Assembly: GCA_019113175.1 (NCBI GenBank)
Contig: DXHY01000077.1
Span: forward strand, 62,001 to 126,000
DNA length: 64,000 bases
Origin: Candidatus Eisenbergiella stercoravium
GTDB lineage: Bacteria > Bacillota > Clostridia > Lachnospirales > Lachnospiraceae
Reading direction: 5' to 3'
Shown here: piece after piece, positions 33,269 to 42,395 of the stretch
How positions within the stretch are numbered: the stretch's first letter is position 1
How the letters are laid out: every line of letters starts with the position of its first letter
The notes under the pieces: model-generated
What the model saw: only the letters and a program-made list of their open reading frames with translations
What the model was told of the DNA's origin: nothing
The model's database searches: none
Made by a program: the position numbers and the translations under genes

Positions 33269-35452
33269 TCATGAATCCAGCTGCTGCCGTGCCACCAGCT
33301 CCGCAAATCTGCCTTTTTTCACCATCAGCTGATCGTACGTGCCGTCTTCTGTGATTTTTCCGTTTTCAAGAAAAAGGATGCGGTCACATTGCCGGATGGT
33401 GGACAGGCGGTGGGCAATGACGATTCTCGTACATTTGAGACTGTCAAGCGACTGGGAAACCTTCTTCTGCGTAATGTTGTCAAGGGCCGAAGTGGCTTCA
33501 TCAAACATCAGTATTTTGGGTTTGGGAGCTATGGCGCGGGCGATCATCAGCCGCTGCCGCTGGCCTCCGGAAATACCGCCGCTGCCCTCTGATATCATTG
33601 TATGCATCCCCATGGGCATCCTGCGGATATCATCGGCAATGCCCGCAAGCTCTGCGGCCTCCCAGGCGTCATCCAGCGTCAGCCATGGCGCGGAAATAAT
33701 AATATTACTGTAAATATCTCCCTGGAAAAGCCTGCCGTTCTGCATGACTAAGCCGATTTTCCGGCGCAGGGATTTCAAATCAATGGTGGACAGATCTTTT
33801 CCATCATAATAAACCGCTCCCTTCTGCGGAGTCTCAAAGCCCAGCAGCAGCCTCATGAGGGTGGACTTGCCGCAGCCGGTAGCCCCCACTATGGCCACAT
33901 ACTGTCCGGGATTAATTTTCAGAGAGAGATTGTCAATCACAGGCGGCATATGCTCATTGTAGCGGAAGGAAACATTATTCAGCTCTATGCCGCCGGACAG
34001 CCTGGTGATGACCCTTTTTCCCTCAGCTATTTCAGGCACTGCATCCAGAAGCGGCTGCACCATATCCAGAACAGGTTTGAACTGTGCGATTGTCAACGCA
34101 ACGGAGGAAAGCGTTACAAACGCTCCGGAGAGCATTCCGTATGCCGTATTGAAGGCATAATAATCGGCCACAGAGACTCCACTCTGTACTGCGGAATAAT
34201 AAATCGCAATGGTTCCAAGCAGGGTAACAGCCGTAGTGATCACGGTGTTGATTTTCAGAAACAGCGGAGGGTTATAGGCGAGGGTCGCCGCTTCGGCATA
34301 GAGACTGCCCCACCGGGCAAAGGCCCGTTTTTCCGCACCGGAAATCTTAATTTTCTGCACTCCGGTAATCAGCGCATAGCTCATACCGTTTTCCCTGGAT
34401 TCCGCCTCAAGCTTTTTCCCTGTGACCTTCATCTGCAGGCATGCGGAGACAAGAGAAAATATCAGCGTGCTGAAAATGACCAGAAGGGCAGGCACGACAA
34501 GCGCGGGAGCATAGGCAAAAATCTGAAAAATATAAATAAGCGAAAAGAGGGAGGTAAAACCGGTTGAAAGCAGGGCTGAGGTCAGCAGATTGCACAGGAT
34601 TTTCACATACTGAACGCGGCTGGACAGCTCGCCCGAGCTGTATTTTTTGAAAAAATCGGCCGGCAGGGAAAGAACGCGCATCATTGCCGCTGCTCCGACG
34701 GATATATCAATTTTGGTATTTATCCTGGCAAGCAGCAGGGCCTGTACCGAGTTAAGCATCAGAGAGCTTACGGAAACGCACACCAAAAACACCGTCATGG
34801 CAAGCAGAAGCCTCATACTGCCGCTCGTAACGATTTGGGAGAAAATGATGTTGTTGAGAACTGGAGGAATCAGCCCTGCCAGCGTAACCGCGAGTACGGC
34901 GAGCAGAAACAGGATAAAATCAGCCGCAGAAAGGGTCTGCGCGATGTACCGGACCAGCTGCCATACGCCCAGCTTTTTCAGTGGAAACGGCCTGTAGAAG
35001 GCGATGGCCTCCTGTTCAAACAGCCCTTCGTTTTTCCGGCTCACCTTAACCCGCTTTCCCGACTTTCTGTCAAAAAAGCTGTAGCCGGAAATCCTGCCGG
35101 GAATAAACGCCACAACGCTGCCATCGTCACGCCTTAGGCCCAGCATCGCTCCCACTGCGTCCCTGTACCAGCCCTTTTCCAGCTTAACCGTTCTGCGCAT
35201 GATACCGTAGGGGCGCATGAGATATTCCAGCTGTTCGTTCATGTCCTGAATTTCATCGGGAACCTCGCCGCTCCTGACATGGTAATACTTTAGGATCTCA
35301 TCAATGGCGTTCCTGGTTATTCTGCGCTCGTCGTTTAATGACGCAAGGACCCTTGGCCCCATCACCGCGCTTGCAATCTGAAGAAAGGCTTCGGCAAAGG
35401 CATCGTCATCGTTCTGCTTCCTCTGTTTTATCTGTTCATCAAACCAGCCCAT
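33269..35452 (-). CDS. NHLM-type ABC transporter, membrane plus ATPase (TIGR03797-like)
   Basis: 727-residue half-transporter of the NHLM bacteriocin export system. A soluble N-terminal region of about 170 residues (WYRDAVGAMLGLRRDDGSVV, FIPGRISGYSFFD) replaces a peptidase domain, then six membrane segments (about 190-450), then the ATPase with GATGCGKSTLMRL (Walker A), ISGGQRQRLMIARA (signature) and ILMFDEATSALD (Walker B). Exports leader-type peptides together with the other ABC protein and the HlyD-like protein. It starts 11 bases after the preceding gene. Confidence 0.9.
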   Translation of the reverse strand: MGWFDEQIKQRKQNDDDAFAEAFLQIASAVMGPRVLASLNDERRITRNAIDEILKYYHVRSGEVPDEIQDMNEQLEYLMRPYGIMRRTVKLEKGWYRDAVGAMLGLRRDDGSVVAFIPGRISGYSFFDRKSGKRVKVSRKNEGLFEQEAIAFYRPFPLKKLGVWQLVRYIAQTLSAADFILFLLAVLAVTLAGLIPPVLNNIIFSQIVTSGSMRLLLAMTVFLVCVSVSSLMLNSVQALLLARINTKIDISVGAAAMMRVLSLPADFFKKYSSGELSSRVQYVKILCNLLTSALLSTGFTSLFSLIYIFQIFAYAPALVVPALLVIFSTLIFSLVSACLQMKVTGKKLEAESRENGMSYALITGVQKIKISGAEKRAFARWGSLYAEAATLAYNPPLFLKINTVITTAVTLLGTIAIYYSAVQSGVSVADYYAFNTAYGMLSGAFVTLSSVALTIAQFKPVLDMVQPLLDAVPEIAEGKRVITRLSGGIELNNVSFRYNEHMPPVIDNLSLKINPGQYVAIVGATGCGKSTLMRLLLGFETPQKGAVYYDGKDLSTIDLKSLRRKIGLVMQNGRLFQGDIYSNIIISAPWLTLDDAWEAAELAGIADDIRRMPMGMHTMISEGSGGISGGQRQRLMIARAIAPKPKILMFDEATSALDNITQKKVSQSLDSLKCTRIVIAHRLSTIRQCDRILFLENGKITEDGTYDQLMVKKGRFAELVARQQLDS

Positions 35453-35463
35453 ATTTTGCCTTT

Positions 35464-37239
35464 CTATTCATTCGTAATCAGCTTTTTATATGCGCCGTCT
35501 TTGGCGTAAAGCTCGTCATGAGTGCCGCGCTCTGTTACTTTGCCATGATCCATAACGATGATTTCATCGCAATCACGGATGGTGGACAGTCTGTGCGCGA
35601 TTACGATGCAGGTAATTCCCCTGTCCTTTATGGATTTTACTACTTCATATTCTGTTTTGGCGTCAAGCGCTGAGGTCGCTTCGTCGAGAATGATGATCGT
35701 GGGATCCTGAGCCAGCACCCTGGCAATTTCGATTCTCTGACGCTGGCCGCCGGAGAAGTCCTTTCCGCCCTCGGTGATTCTGTAGTTATAGCCGCCGTCC
35801 CGGTTCATGATGTCTTCATGAAGCTTTGCGTCCCTTGCAGCCAGTATCATTTCAAAATCCTCAATGGAGCTGTCCCACATTTTGATATTGTTTGCGAGAG
35901 TATCCTCAAAAAGAATAATATCCTGGTCAACCACAGCCAGAGAACCTGTAAACACGCTTCGGTCGATCTGGCTTATGGATTTTCCGTCGAACAGGATCTC
36001 GCCGCCCCATGGCTGATAGAGACCGGAAATCAGTTTCGACAGAGTGGACTTTCCGCAGCCAGAGGGTCCGACAAAGGCCACGCGGCTGCCCGGTTTGAGT
36101 TTGAGGTTAAAGTCTTCTATGAGAGGGGCGTCAAGACGGGAATAGCCGAAAGATACATGCCTCATCTCCACTTCTCCGGAAAGCTTGGCATAGTCTGTAG
36201 AGCTGTCCGTTTCGCCGGCGTCTTCATTTACATCGATGGGATACTCCATCACATCTTCCACACGCTCCATCTGTGTGCGCATTTCCTGGATTGTCTGTCC
36301 CGCGGAAATCAGTGTTTCGGCAGGAGCGGTAAAGGAAGCCAGAAAGCCCTGAAACGCCATAATCATGCCGATGGTAAACTGACCGTTTATGGCAAGCCAC
36401 ACACCAAGCATCAGTACGGCGGTATTGGTGAGGGAGGTTACAAGAGCGGGAAGCATACCAAGATACTGATCCAGTCTGGCAAATTTTACCTGCTGCGTAT
36501 TTACACTGGCCTGATAGCCCGCCCATCTTTCAAAGTAACCGTTTTCTGCGCCGCTGGCCTTGATGGTTTCTATCATTTCGATTCCTGCTACGGTAGCTCC
36601 CGCCAGCTTTCCCGCGTCACGCATCTGCACCCGGGTGATATTGATCCGTTTTTGGGAAATGATCCGGGACAGCACAACATTGATCAGAATGGACGCCACT
36701 CCGGCCAGAGTCAAAATCCGGCTGTAGCGGATCATGACTGCCAGATAAAAAATCATCATGATGGTATTGAGAACCAACGGAGCCAGAGTGTTTACAAAGA
36801 CGTTTGCAATAGCCGCATTGGTGGTCTTCCGGTCCTGAATGTCTCCCGCCATCCGCTGGGAGAAAAATTCCATCGGCAGACGCAGGACCTTCCACATATA
36901 AGAGGTATTGCCGACAATTCCGAACTTACCGTCTATTTTTAATAAATAGATTGCCTTAATCCATTCAACGAGAATCTGAACAAGGCTCAGGGCCGACAAC
37001 GCCGCTGTGAAAGGGATCAGCCATCCGGGATTCTCCCCTGTCAGAAGACGATCGATAAAGATGCGTGAAAACGCCAGATTGACGACGCCTGTCAGGGAGG
37101 AAATCATCGTGGTTAAAATTACAAAGGCAATCGCTGAACCCGCACCGATCAGGCGTTTTTGGGCGAAGGACAATACGGATTTCGGCTTTCCGCCCGGCTC
37201 AAACCAGAAGGAAAGACATCGGCGACACACTTTCCACAA
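35464..37239 (-). CDS. NHLM-type ABC transporter lacking its C39 peptidase domain (TIGR03796-like)
   Basis: This family normally starts with a C39 cysteine peptidase of about 150 residues that cuts behind the double-glycine leader. Here the recognisable protein begins at FEPGGKPKSVLSFAQKRL (37203), the linker that normally follows the peptidase. Six membrane segments and an intact ATPase follow (VGPSGCGKSTLSKL, FSGGQRQRIEIARV, IIILDEATSALD). The catalytic Cys/His part is absent. Upstream, the frame only reads the hlyD gene out of frame. Possible starts are TTG 37239 or GTG 37230, inside the end of hlyD, with no good ribosome site, so expression may rely on coupling or may be poor. Confidence 0.8.
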   Translation of the reverse strand: MWKVCRRCLSFWFEPGGKPKSVLSFAQKRLIGAGSAIAFVILTTMISSLTGVVNLAFSRIFIDRLLTGENPGWLIPFTAALSALSLVQILVEWIKAIYLLKIDGKFGIVGNTSYMWKVLRLPMEFFSQRMAGDIQDRKTTNAAIANVFVNTLAPLVLNTIMMIFYLAVMIRYSRILTLAGVASILINVVLSRIISQKRINITRVQMRDAGKLAGATVAGIEMIETIKASGAENGYFERWAGYQASVNTQQVKFARLDQYLGMLPALVTSLTNTAVLMLGVWLAINGQFTIGMIMAFQGFLASFTAPAETLISAGQTIQEMRTQMERVEDVMEYPIDVNEDAGETDSSTDYAKLSGEVEMRHVSFGYSRLDAPLIEDFNLKLKPGSRVAFVGPSGCGKSTLSKLISGLYQPWGGEILFDGKSISQIDRSVFTGSLAVVDQDIILFEDTLANNIKMWDSSIEDFEMILAARDAKLHEDIMNRDGGYNYRITEGGKDFSGGQRQRIEIARVLAQDPTIIILDEATSALDAKTEYEVVKSIKDRGITCIVIAHRLSTIRDCDEIIVMDHGKVTERGTHDELYAKDGAYKKLITNE

Positions 37240-37672
37240 CGATTTCCGCTTTGTATATGCCGTCAGACGAAAAGCCGGAAACGGCAGCGGTATATACCCA
37301 TTCCCCGCTGCTGAAACCGCCGGTAAGCAGAAGGGCATTATCAAATGAGCCGGTAACTCGGACAGGTTCAGAGGATATGTCTGAAACAGTGTACTCCTCT
37401 CCGGCTATCCGCACCTTCATTCCTTCTGTCACGGAGGAAATATCTTCCGCCCTGATATAACAGATGGTTTTCCCATTTTCTGATATGGCTGCCGCAGATA
37501 CGAGGGTATCCAGATGACCGAAAATTCCCCAGACGCACATCCCGATCAGCAGAATAATGACTGCTGCAAGAAGAAGCCATACTCCCGGATTTGACACGCG
37601 GACATAATCGTTGAGCTGTTCTGGAGAAGAAACTCTGTCCATACTTTTTTTGCGAAAGATCGTATTGTTCAT
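37199..37672 (-). CDS. NHLM-type HlyD-like secretion protein
   Basis: 157-residue adaptor with one membrane segment (about residues 29-51, VWLLLAAVIILLIGMCVWGIFG) and an extracytoplasmic beta-rich part (GKTICYIRAEDISSVTEGMKV). It is the short clostridial version of the NHLM secretion protein and is first in the RiPP operon. GGAGGTG lies eight bases before ATG 37672. Its final codons (SFLLV, stop) run directly into the transporter linker coding sequence in another frame, the mark of the deletion described for the next gene. Confidence 0.85.
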   Translation of the reverse strand: MNNTIFRKKSMDRVSSPEQLNDYVRVSNPGVWLLLAAVIILLIGMCVWGIFGHLDTLVSAAAISENGKTICYIRAEDISSVTEGMKVRIAGEEYTVSDISSEPVRVTGSFDNALLLTGGFSSGEWVYTAAVSGFSSDGIYKAEIVVESVSPMSFLLV

Positions 37673-37796
37673 TATTCCAGCACCTCCGCGATTCGGGATA
37701 AACGAATTTATAATTTAATATATACGTATAAACATATACAAATATATTCATAAATTAAAATTATTATATCATATTTTGAAGATGCTGCTCTGACCG

Positions 37797-37839
37797 CTCG
37801 AGTGGAAAAATGACCATTGGAGTCATTTTTCCGCTTGAG
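37797..37839 (-). terminator. Long hairpin between the acetyltransferase gene and the RiPP operon
   Basis: 18-bp stem with two G-U pairs; the inner 11 bp GGAAAAATGAC / GTCATTTTTCC is perfect, with a 7-base loop. It would end transcripts from the Vat-like gene. Between it and hlyD lies a very A/T-rich stretch (37690-37790) holding TATAAT-like boxes and the palindrome TATACGTATA, the likely promoter region of the RiPP operon. Confidence 0.75.
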
Positions 37840-37867
37840 TATAAGTCTTTCAATAGTTTAACAGATT

Positions 37868-38497
37868 TCAAAGTCCGGACAGCTTTTTCAGATCCCCCGC
37901 CCGAATTGCGGGGAGGCTGCGCGCTATTTTCTCTTCCGGCCAGTCCCACCATTTCAAATCCAGCAGTCCGGCGACAGTTTCCTTCGAAAACCGTTTCCGA
38001 AGAGGCCTGGCGGGAACACCGCCTACAATGGTATAGGGTGGAACATCCTTCGTCACCACCGCACGGGCACCAATGATTGCACCATCTCCGATGGTCACGC
38101 CAGACAGGATGAGGGCTTCATATCCAATCCATACATCGTTTCCAATGATGATGTCCCCTTTGTTGTCCCAGGCGGAGGTAATCTCCTTTTTATCCAGCCC
38201 CCATTCTTCAAAAAAGATGGGAAAGGGATAGGTGGAAAGGGAGGACAGCGTGTGGTTTGCGCTGGTGAAGAGAAAGCGGGCGCCGCAGGCGATGGAACAG
38301 AATTTACCGATCCGCAGGACGTCATGGTTGATTGGGTAATGGTAAAGGACGTTTCTGGATTCAAATTCCAGGGGGTCATGAACGAAATCATTGTAGATGG
38401 TATAGTTGCCGACAAGGATATCAGGCCGCGTAATGGCCGCCTTCAGATAGATGGTTTCATGGTCCTGGCTGCGGGGATAGACTGTTTCCGGATTCAC
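37868..38497 (-). CDS. Vat-like xenobiotic acetyltransferase
   Basis: 209-residue left-handed beta-helix acetyltransferase of the Vat/CatB group, which O-acetylates streptogramin A or related drugs. Visible: [40 protein letters not shown] (catalytic His), and hexapeptide turns [31 protein letters not shown] in short units, then [18 protein letters not shown]. Start is GTG 38497, with AAAGGAGG five bases upstream, overlapping the stop of the Ntn-hydrolase remnant (GTGA). Actual drug resistance is not proven by sequence. Confidence 0.85.
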   Translation of the reverse strand: MNPETVYPRSQDHETIYLKAAITRPDILVGNYTIYNDFVHDPLEFESRNVLYHYPINHDVLRIGKFCSIACGARFLFTSANHTLSSLSTYPFPIFFEEWGLDKKEITSAWDNKGDIIIGNDVWIGYEALILSGVTIGDGAIIGARAVVTKDVPPYTIVGGVPARPLRKRFSKETVAGLLDLKWWDWPEEKIARSLPAIRAGDLKKLSGL

Positions 38498-38871
38498 AGT
38501 GGCCTCCTTTCCGAAGCGTCCCAAACGGCTTCTTCGTCGGGGGCCGTTTTGCAGGAGGAAAAGCGGTATTCTTTTCTCTGGTCAAACCGGTTGTTTTCCA
38601 CCCAGGTTACAGTCCGGGCATTTCTGGAATAAACAAAGGAAACCCGGGTGGCCCGTCCCGCCCTCCCGGACGGATGGACATAAAGCAGCGTAGCTGCGTT
38701 TCCGTTCCGGTTCACGCCATGATAGGAATGATACGTTCCGTCCGGACGCAGGATTCCGATGGAAAAACGATCCTTTTCCAGAATGACACGGTGAGTCCAG
38801 ACGGCCAGATCGATGTCAAAATTGAAGCCGGTGATTAAGTCATCATTGTTTACAACAAATCGAATACACAT
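38494..38871 (-). pseudogene. Ntn-hydrolase (linear amide C-N hydrolase family) with the middle deleted
   Basis: 125 residues from ATG 38871. After Met comes Cys2 (MCIRFVVNNDDLITGFNFDID), the N-terminal nucleophile of choloylglycine/penicillin acylase-like hydrolases, and the text runs on to YHGVNRNGNAATLLYVH. It then jumps to RATRVSFVYSRNARTVTWVENN, which in the family is the C-terminal end. About 200 residues of the usual ~320 are missing, yet the frame is kept. The fold cannot be complete, so it is called a pseudogene. The retained 3' end carries the ribosome site of the Vat-like gene. The call rests on memory of the family layout. Confidence 0.6.
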
Positions 38872-39046
38872 GATTACCTTGCAGGAACGCCGCAATGTGC
38901 GCCGCGTTCGCTGCCTCTCCTCTCTTCTTTTTTATTTTGCTTACAGCATAAGCCGGAGGAGGAAGCTGGTGCAAGAGAATGTAAAATACAGAAGTAAGGT
39001 TTCTCTTCGTTATATAATACGGCGGCCACCGTTCAGAAGAGAAATT

Positions 39047-39940
39047 TCATATTTTATCAGAAAATTGAATGGAGATACTTAATTTGCCGTTGTGAAAATC
39101 AGCGGTTATCCTCCCGTTCATCTGTTCTGTCAATATTCGGGAGATGGACAGGCCGAGGCCAGTTGACTTTCCTGCGGTTTGCACTGTATAGAAGCGGTCA
39201 AAGAGTCTCTCCACCTGCACTTCACTTAATTCCGGTGCAGTATTGGAAAAAACGATCTCCCCGGTTTCCTTCAGGGTAATATTCAGGTCTCCATTGCTGT
39301 ATTTGATGGCATTTCCGATGAGATTGGAGAATGTGCGCGACAGCGCCGCCCGGTTTACCGTGCGATAGACTGCTGTCGGAGGCATACTGATTTCGGGAAC
39401 GATCCCTTTTTTCTGCAAGGCCGCGTAGTAGCCTGCGACGCTCTCCTCCAGGACAGCATTTAGGGATACCCATTCCATTGTCAAATTATAGTCCGGCGAA
39501 GTAATGACCGAATATTTGAACAGCTCATTCGCAAGCTGCTTTAATACTTCTATCCTGTTTGCTATGATTCCGATATATCTTCCGGCCTCGTTGCTCGTTT
39601 CTTCCCTCTCCAGCAGATCCAGGTACCCGCTGATCGCGGTAAGGGGCGTCCGCAAATCATGGGAGATACTTGTGATCGCATTTTTCAGTTCGGCATCGCC
39701 CTGCTCAAAACGCAGTCTCTGCCTGCGCAGTTCTTTCAAGGCTTTGTTGATATCTGCAGCCAGGGCGCGTATGGACTCGTCGTTACCGGAAAGAGTCAGT
39801 AAGGTGTTGGTATCGCTTTTCAGCTTTTCGTGAAAATCTGTGGCAATCGCGTGGATGTCCTTTTTCATCAGGAAGATTTTGATGATCAGGGCCAGAATTA
39901 CGATCACGCATATTGCACAAAAGACCGAAAGCCAAATCAC
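39047..39940 (-). CDS. Sensor histidine kinase, lantibiotic-locus type
   Basis: 297-residue kinase with one N-terminal membrane segment (about 2-25) and almost no extracytoplasmic part, so it probably senses through the membrane or a partner. HisKA motif ISHDLRTPLTAISGYLD; ATPase domain with NLIGNAIKYSNGD and STGLGLSISRILTEQMNG. Small kinases of this sort are found with ABC transporters that protect against or export peptide antibiotics. It is the last gene of the response regulator-ATPase-permease-kinase unit. Confidence 0.88.
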   Translation of the reverse strand: MIWLSVFCAICVIVILALIIKIFLMKKDIHAIATDFHEKLKSDTNTLLTLSGNDESIRALAADINKALKELRRQRLRFEQGDAELKNAITSISHDLRTPLTAISGYLDLLEREETSNEAGRYIGIIANRIEVLKQLANELFKYSVITSPDYNLTMEWVSLNAVLEESVAGYYAALQKKGIVPEISMPPTAVYRTVNRAALSRTFSNLIGNAIKYSNGDLNITLKETGEIVFSNTAPELSEVQVERLFDRFYTVQTAGKSTGLGLSISRILTEQMNGRITADFHNGKLSISIQFSDKI

Positions 39941-39961
39941 GATACCACCACCTTTTCATCG

Positions 39962-40696
39962 TTACTTAATATTTTTTGTCCTGAATACCCGCATACCGAT
40001 TGCCGCACAAATGGCGAGTACCGCAACGGCATATACAGCCAGAAGCCAAAGAGAGGTACTCATTTCACTGACAAACTGCACCGCCTGTCCCATCGGCAGA
40101 ACATCCGCAACCACCCGGCAGATATCCGCTAAAATTCCCGTCCTGTCAGAGGCTATGCTGGACGCAATGGACGAAAACTCAAAGGACAAAAATGCCAGAA
40201 CAAGGTTTATAACGGTGGCACCCGCTTTGTTGCTGCTGATCATGCTTATCATAACGTGCATGGAACAGGTGGCTCCAATCGTTACTGCCGAAGTCAACAG
40301 CATTACCATAACTGTTCCCAGACTCATCGAGGGCATTCCCAGCATGGGAATCCCCAGGAGCAGAACGGGGAAAAGATAGGCTGCAAGCAGCATAAACGCA
40401 ACGACAAGAGCGGTCAGCAGATTTGCGAGATAAACATTTTGCCTGCTGTGCCCAATCATCAGCTTGTTCCGAATCGTTCCGTCACTGTATTCCGTACCGA
40501 AAAAAATACCGATAAACGCCGGAAGCATGAAACCGATCAGAATGGGGTAGACGAACATGATTTTGTCAATGGAATCCGGATAAAAATCCAGGAGGATGAC
40601 AAGCGCCAGTGCAAACGCAGCCGCCGCAATTGTCAGGCTCCAAAACAATTTATTTTTCTTGAGGCGAACCAGGTTCGCAGTAAAAAGCCTATTCAT
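39962..40696 (-). CDS. ABC transporter permease (lantibiotic-protection type)
   Basis: 244-residue membrane protein with six predicted segments (first at about 18-38, FWSLTIAAAAFALALVILL) and the block YSDGTIRNKLMIGHSRQNVYLANL that is characteristic of ABC-2-type permeases in peptide-antibiotic immunity. Start ATG 40696 overlaps the end of the ATPase gene by eight bases, with GGAGGTGG inside it. Confidence 0.87.
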   Translation of the reverse strand: MNRLFTANLVRLKKNKLFWSLTIAAAAFALALVILLDFYPDSIDKIMFVYPILIGFMLPAFIGIFFGTEYSDGTIRNKLMIGHSRQNVYLANLLTALVVAFMLLAAYLFPVLLLGIPMLGMPSMSLGTVMVMLLTSAVTIGATCSMHVMISMISSNKAGATVINLVLAFLSFEFSSIASSIASDRTGILADICRVVADVLPMGQAVQFVSEMSTSLWLLAVYAVAVLAICAAIGMRVFRTKNIK

Positions 40697-41603
40697 GTTC
40701 TCCACCTCCGACAAGATTGATATAATAGGTTTCCAGATTCTCGTTACGCTCCCGCATGGTCTGTACCCGGCAGTTCTTTTCAAACAGGCTGAGCATAAGA
40801 TCGGTTGCCGTTACATCGCCATAAATCTTGGCTTCGGTGTCTGACTGGATGGCGTATTCCAGCCCCAGTCCATCGAGAACATGGCTCAGGACTTTTGTGT
40901 CGGAAACAACAATTTCCGTACATTTCCGGCAGGCCGCCTCCAGCTCCGCGGCGCTGATCTCCTTGACAATACTCCCTTTTTCGATAAATCCAAAGTTTGT
41001 TGCCAGTTTGGAAAGTTCATCGAGATAATGACTTGAGATCAACACGGTGATGCCATGCTCATGGTTCAATTTTAAGATCAGTTCCCGCATTTCGACAATG
41101 CCCTGCGGGTCTAGGCCGTTGACCGGTTCGTCCAAAATCAGAAAATCGGGATTGCCCGCAAGAGCGATTGCAATTCCAAGCCGCTGTCGCATACCAAGAG
41201 AGAAATTTTTCGCTTTTTTCTTTCCGATGCTTTCCAGCCCCACAAGCTTCAGAAGGTCTTCCAGACCGTCAAATGAGGGCATGCCCAAAATGCGATACTG
41301 CTCTTTCAGGTTGTCCTCCGCTGTCATGTCCAGGTAGACGGACGGCGTTTCAATAATTGCACCAATTCTGCGGCGGGCCTTTAAGACGTCCCTGTCCTTG
41401 TACTCGATTCCGTAAATGGTCATTTCGCCATCCGTAGGCAGCTGCAGGCCACAGACAAGGCGAATCAGTGTTGTTTTGCCGGAACCATTTTTGCCGACAA
41501 AGCCGTAAATGCTTCCTTTAGGAACATTCATGGAAAGGCCATTTAGCGCTTTGCAATGGCCATATTCTTTCCTGATTCCGTTTGTTTGCAGAACGTATTC
41601 CAT
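40689..41603 (-). CDS. ABC transporter ATP-binding protein (lantibiotic-protection type)
   Basis: 304-residue ATPase. Walker A GKNGSGKTTLIRL, signature FSLGMRQRLGIAIAL, Walker B FLILDEPVNGLD, then ISSHYLDELSKLATNFGFIEKG. This sequence style is that of the BcrA/MutF/NisF group, which pumps peptide antibiotics out of the membrane. It lies between the response regulator gene and the permease. Confidence 0.9.
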   Translation of the reverse strand: MEYVLQTNGIRKEYGHCKALNGLSMNVPKGSIYGFVGKNGSGKTTLIRLVCGLQLPTDGEMTIYGIEYKDRDVLKARRRIGAIIETPSVYLDMTAEDNLKEQYRILGMPSFDGLEDLLKLVGLESIGKKKAKNFSLGMRQRLGIAIALAGNPDFLILDEPVNGLDPQGIVEMRELILKLNHEHGITVLISSHYLDELSKLATNFGFIEKGSIVKEISAAELEAACRKCTEIVVSDTKVLSHVLDGLGLEYAIQSDTEAKIYGDVTATDLMLSLFEKNCRVQTMRERNENLETYYINLVGGGEHE

Positions 41604-41691
41604 AGAATCAACCTCCTTTACCAGATGCCTCTATCCTACCTGACAAGAGTAAAGAAAGCAGTAAAGGAAATCGTCAGGAAACAGTAAAGAT

Positions 41692-42354
41692 TTATGCCGT
41701 TTTCATTTTGAAACCAATTCCCCAGACAGCCTCGATGTAGTCCCTGCCTCCCGCTTCTCTCATTTTTTTCCGCAGATTGCTAACGTGCATTTTCAGCGAG
41801 CTTTCCGTACAGTCTGGCGTGTCAAAGCTGATTCGGTCAAGCAATGCCGACTTTGTAACCACCTGCAAAGGATTCTGCAGGAGCGTTTTCAGAATCGCAT
41901 ACTCAGTCCTTGTCAATTTGACTGATTTTTGCGCAACGGTTACGATGCGCGTATCGGTGTCGAGTATAATATCCTCAAAGAACAGACGGGTTCCTGTCTG
42001 CGAAGCTTTATTGCGCAGCTGTACGGAGATTCTTGCGAGCAGTTCTTTTGTATCGAAGGGCTTTGTGATGTAGTCGGCCGCCCCGCCAAGCAATACATTT
42101 ACCTTATCGTCAACATCTAGCTTTGCGCTCACAACGATAACCGGTACATTTTCAATCTTTGCCAGTACTTCCTCACCGCTCAGCCCCGGCAGCATTAAAT
42201 CAAGAAGAATGAGGTCAGGCTTCCTGCGAGAGAGAAAGAGAATTGCTTCTGTCCCTGAATATGCGCGTGAAACAAGGTAGTTTTCTTTTGTCAGCACTTC
42301 CTCCATCATATTTCCTATATGAATATCATCATCAATAATCAGAATTTGTTTCAG
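41692..42354 (-). CDS. OmpR-type response regulator with a probable CTG start
   Basis: 220-residue regulator. The receiver needs the acidic residues in QILIIDDDIH, which are read only if translation begins before the first ATG (42309). The only sensible start is CTG 42354, with GGAAGGTGAG just upstream and a stop in frame a few codons earlier. Receiver text: LILLDLMLPGLSGEE (phospho-acceptor Asp) and DYITKPFD. Winged helix: LTRTEYAILKTLLQNP, MHVSNLRKKM, VWGIGFKM. Starting at ATG 42309 would give 205 residues without the acidic pocket. Confidence 0.82.
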   Translation of the reverse strand: MKQILIIDDDIHIGNMMEEVLTKENYLVSRAYSGTEAILFLSRRKPDLILLDLMLPGLSGEEVLAKIENVPVIVVSAKLDVDDKVNVLLGGAADYITKPFDTKELLARISVQLRNKASQTGTRLFFEDIILDTDTRIVTVAQKSVKLTRTEYAILKTLLQNPLQVVTKSALLDRISFDTPDCTESSLKMHVSNLRKKMREAGGRDYIEAVWGIGFKMKTA

Positions 42355-42395
42355 CTCAGCTCACCTTCCGTTCTTTCCGACGCCTGTCCGCCTGC

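Noticed and set aside
35818..36942. 374-codon plus-strand frame opposite the NHLM transporter
   Set aside because: No recognisable domain. The transporter frame has all ABC motifs.
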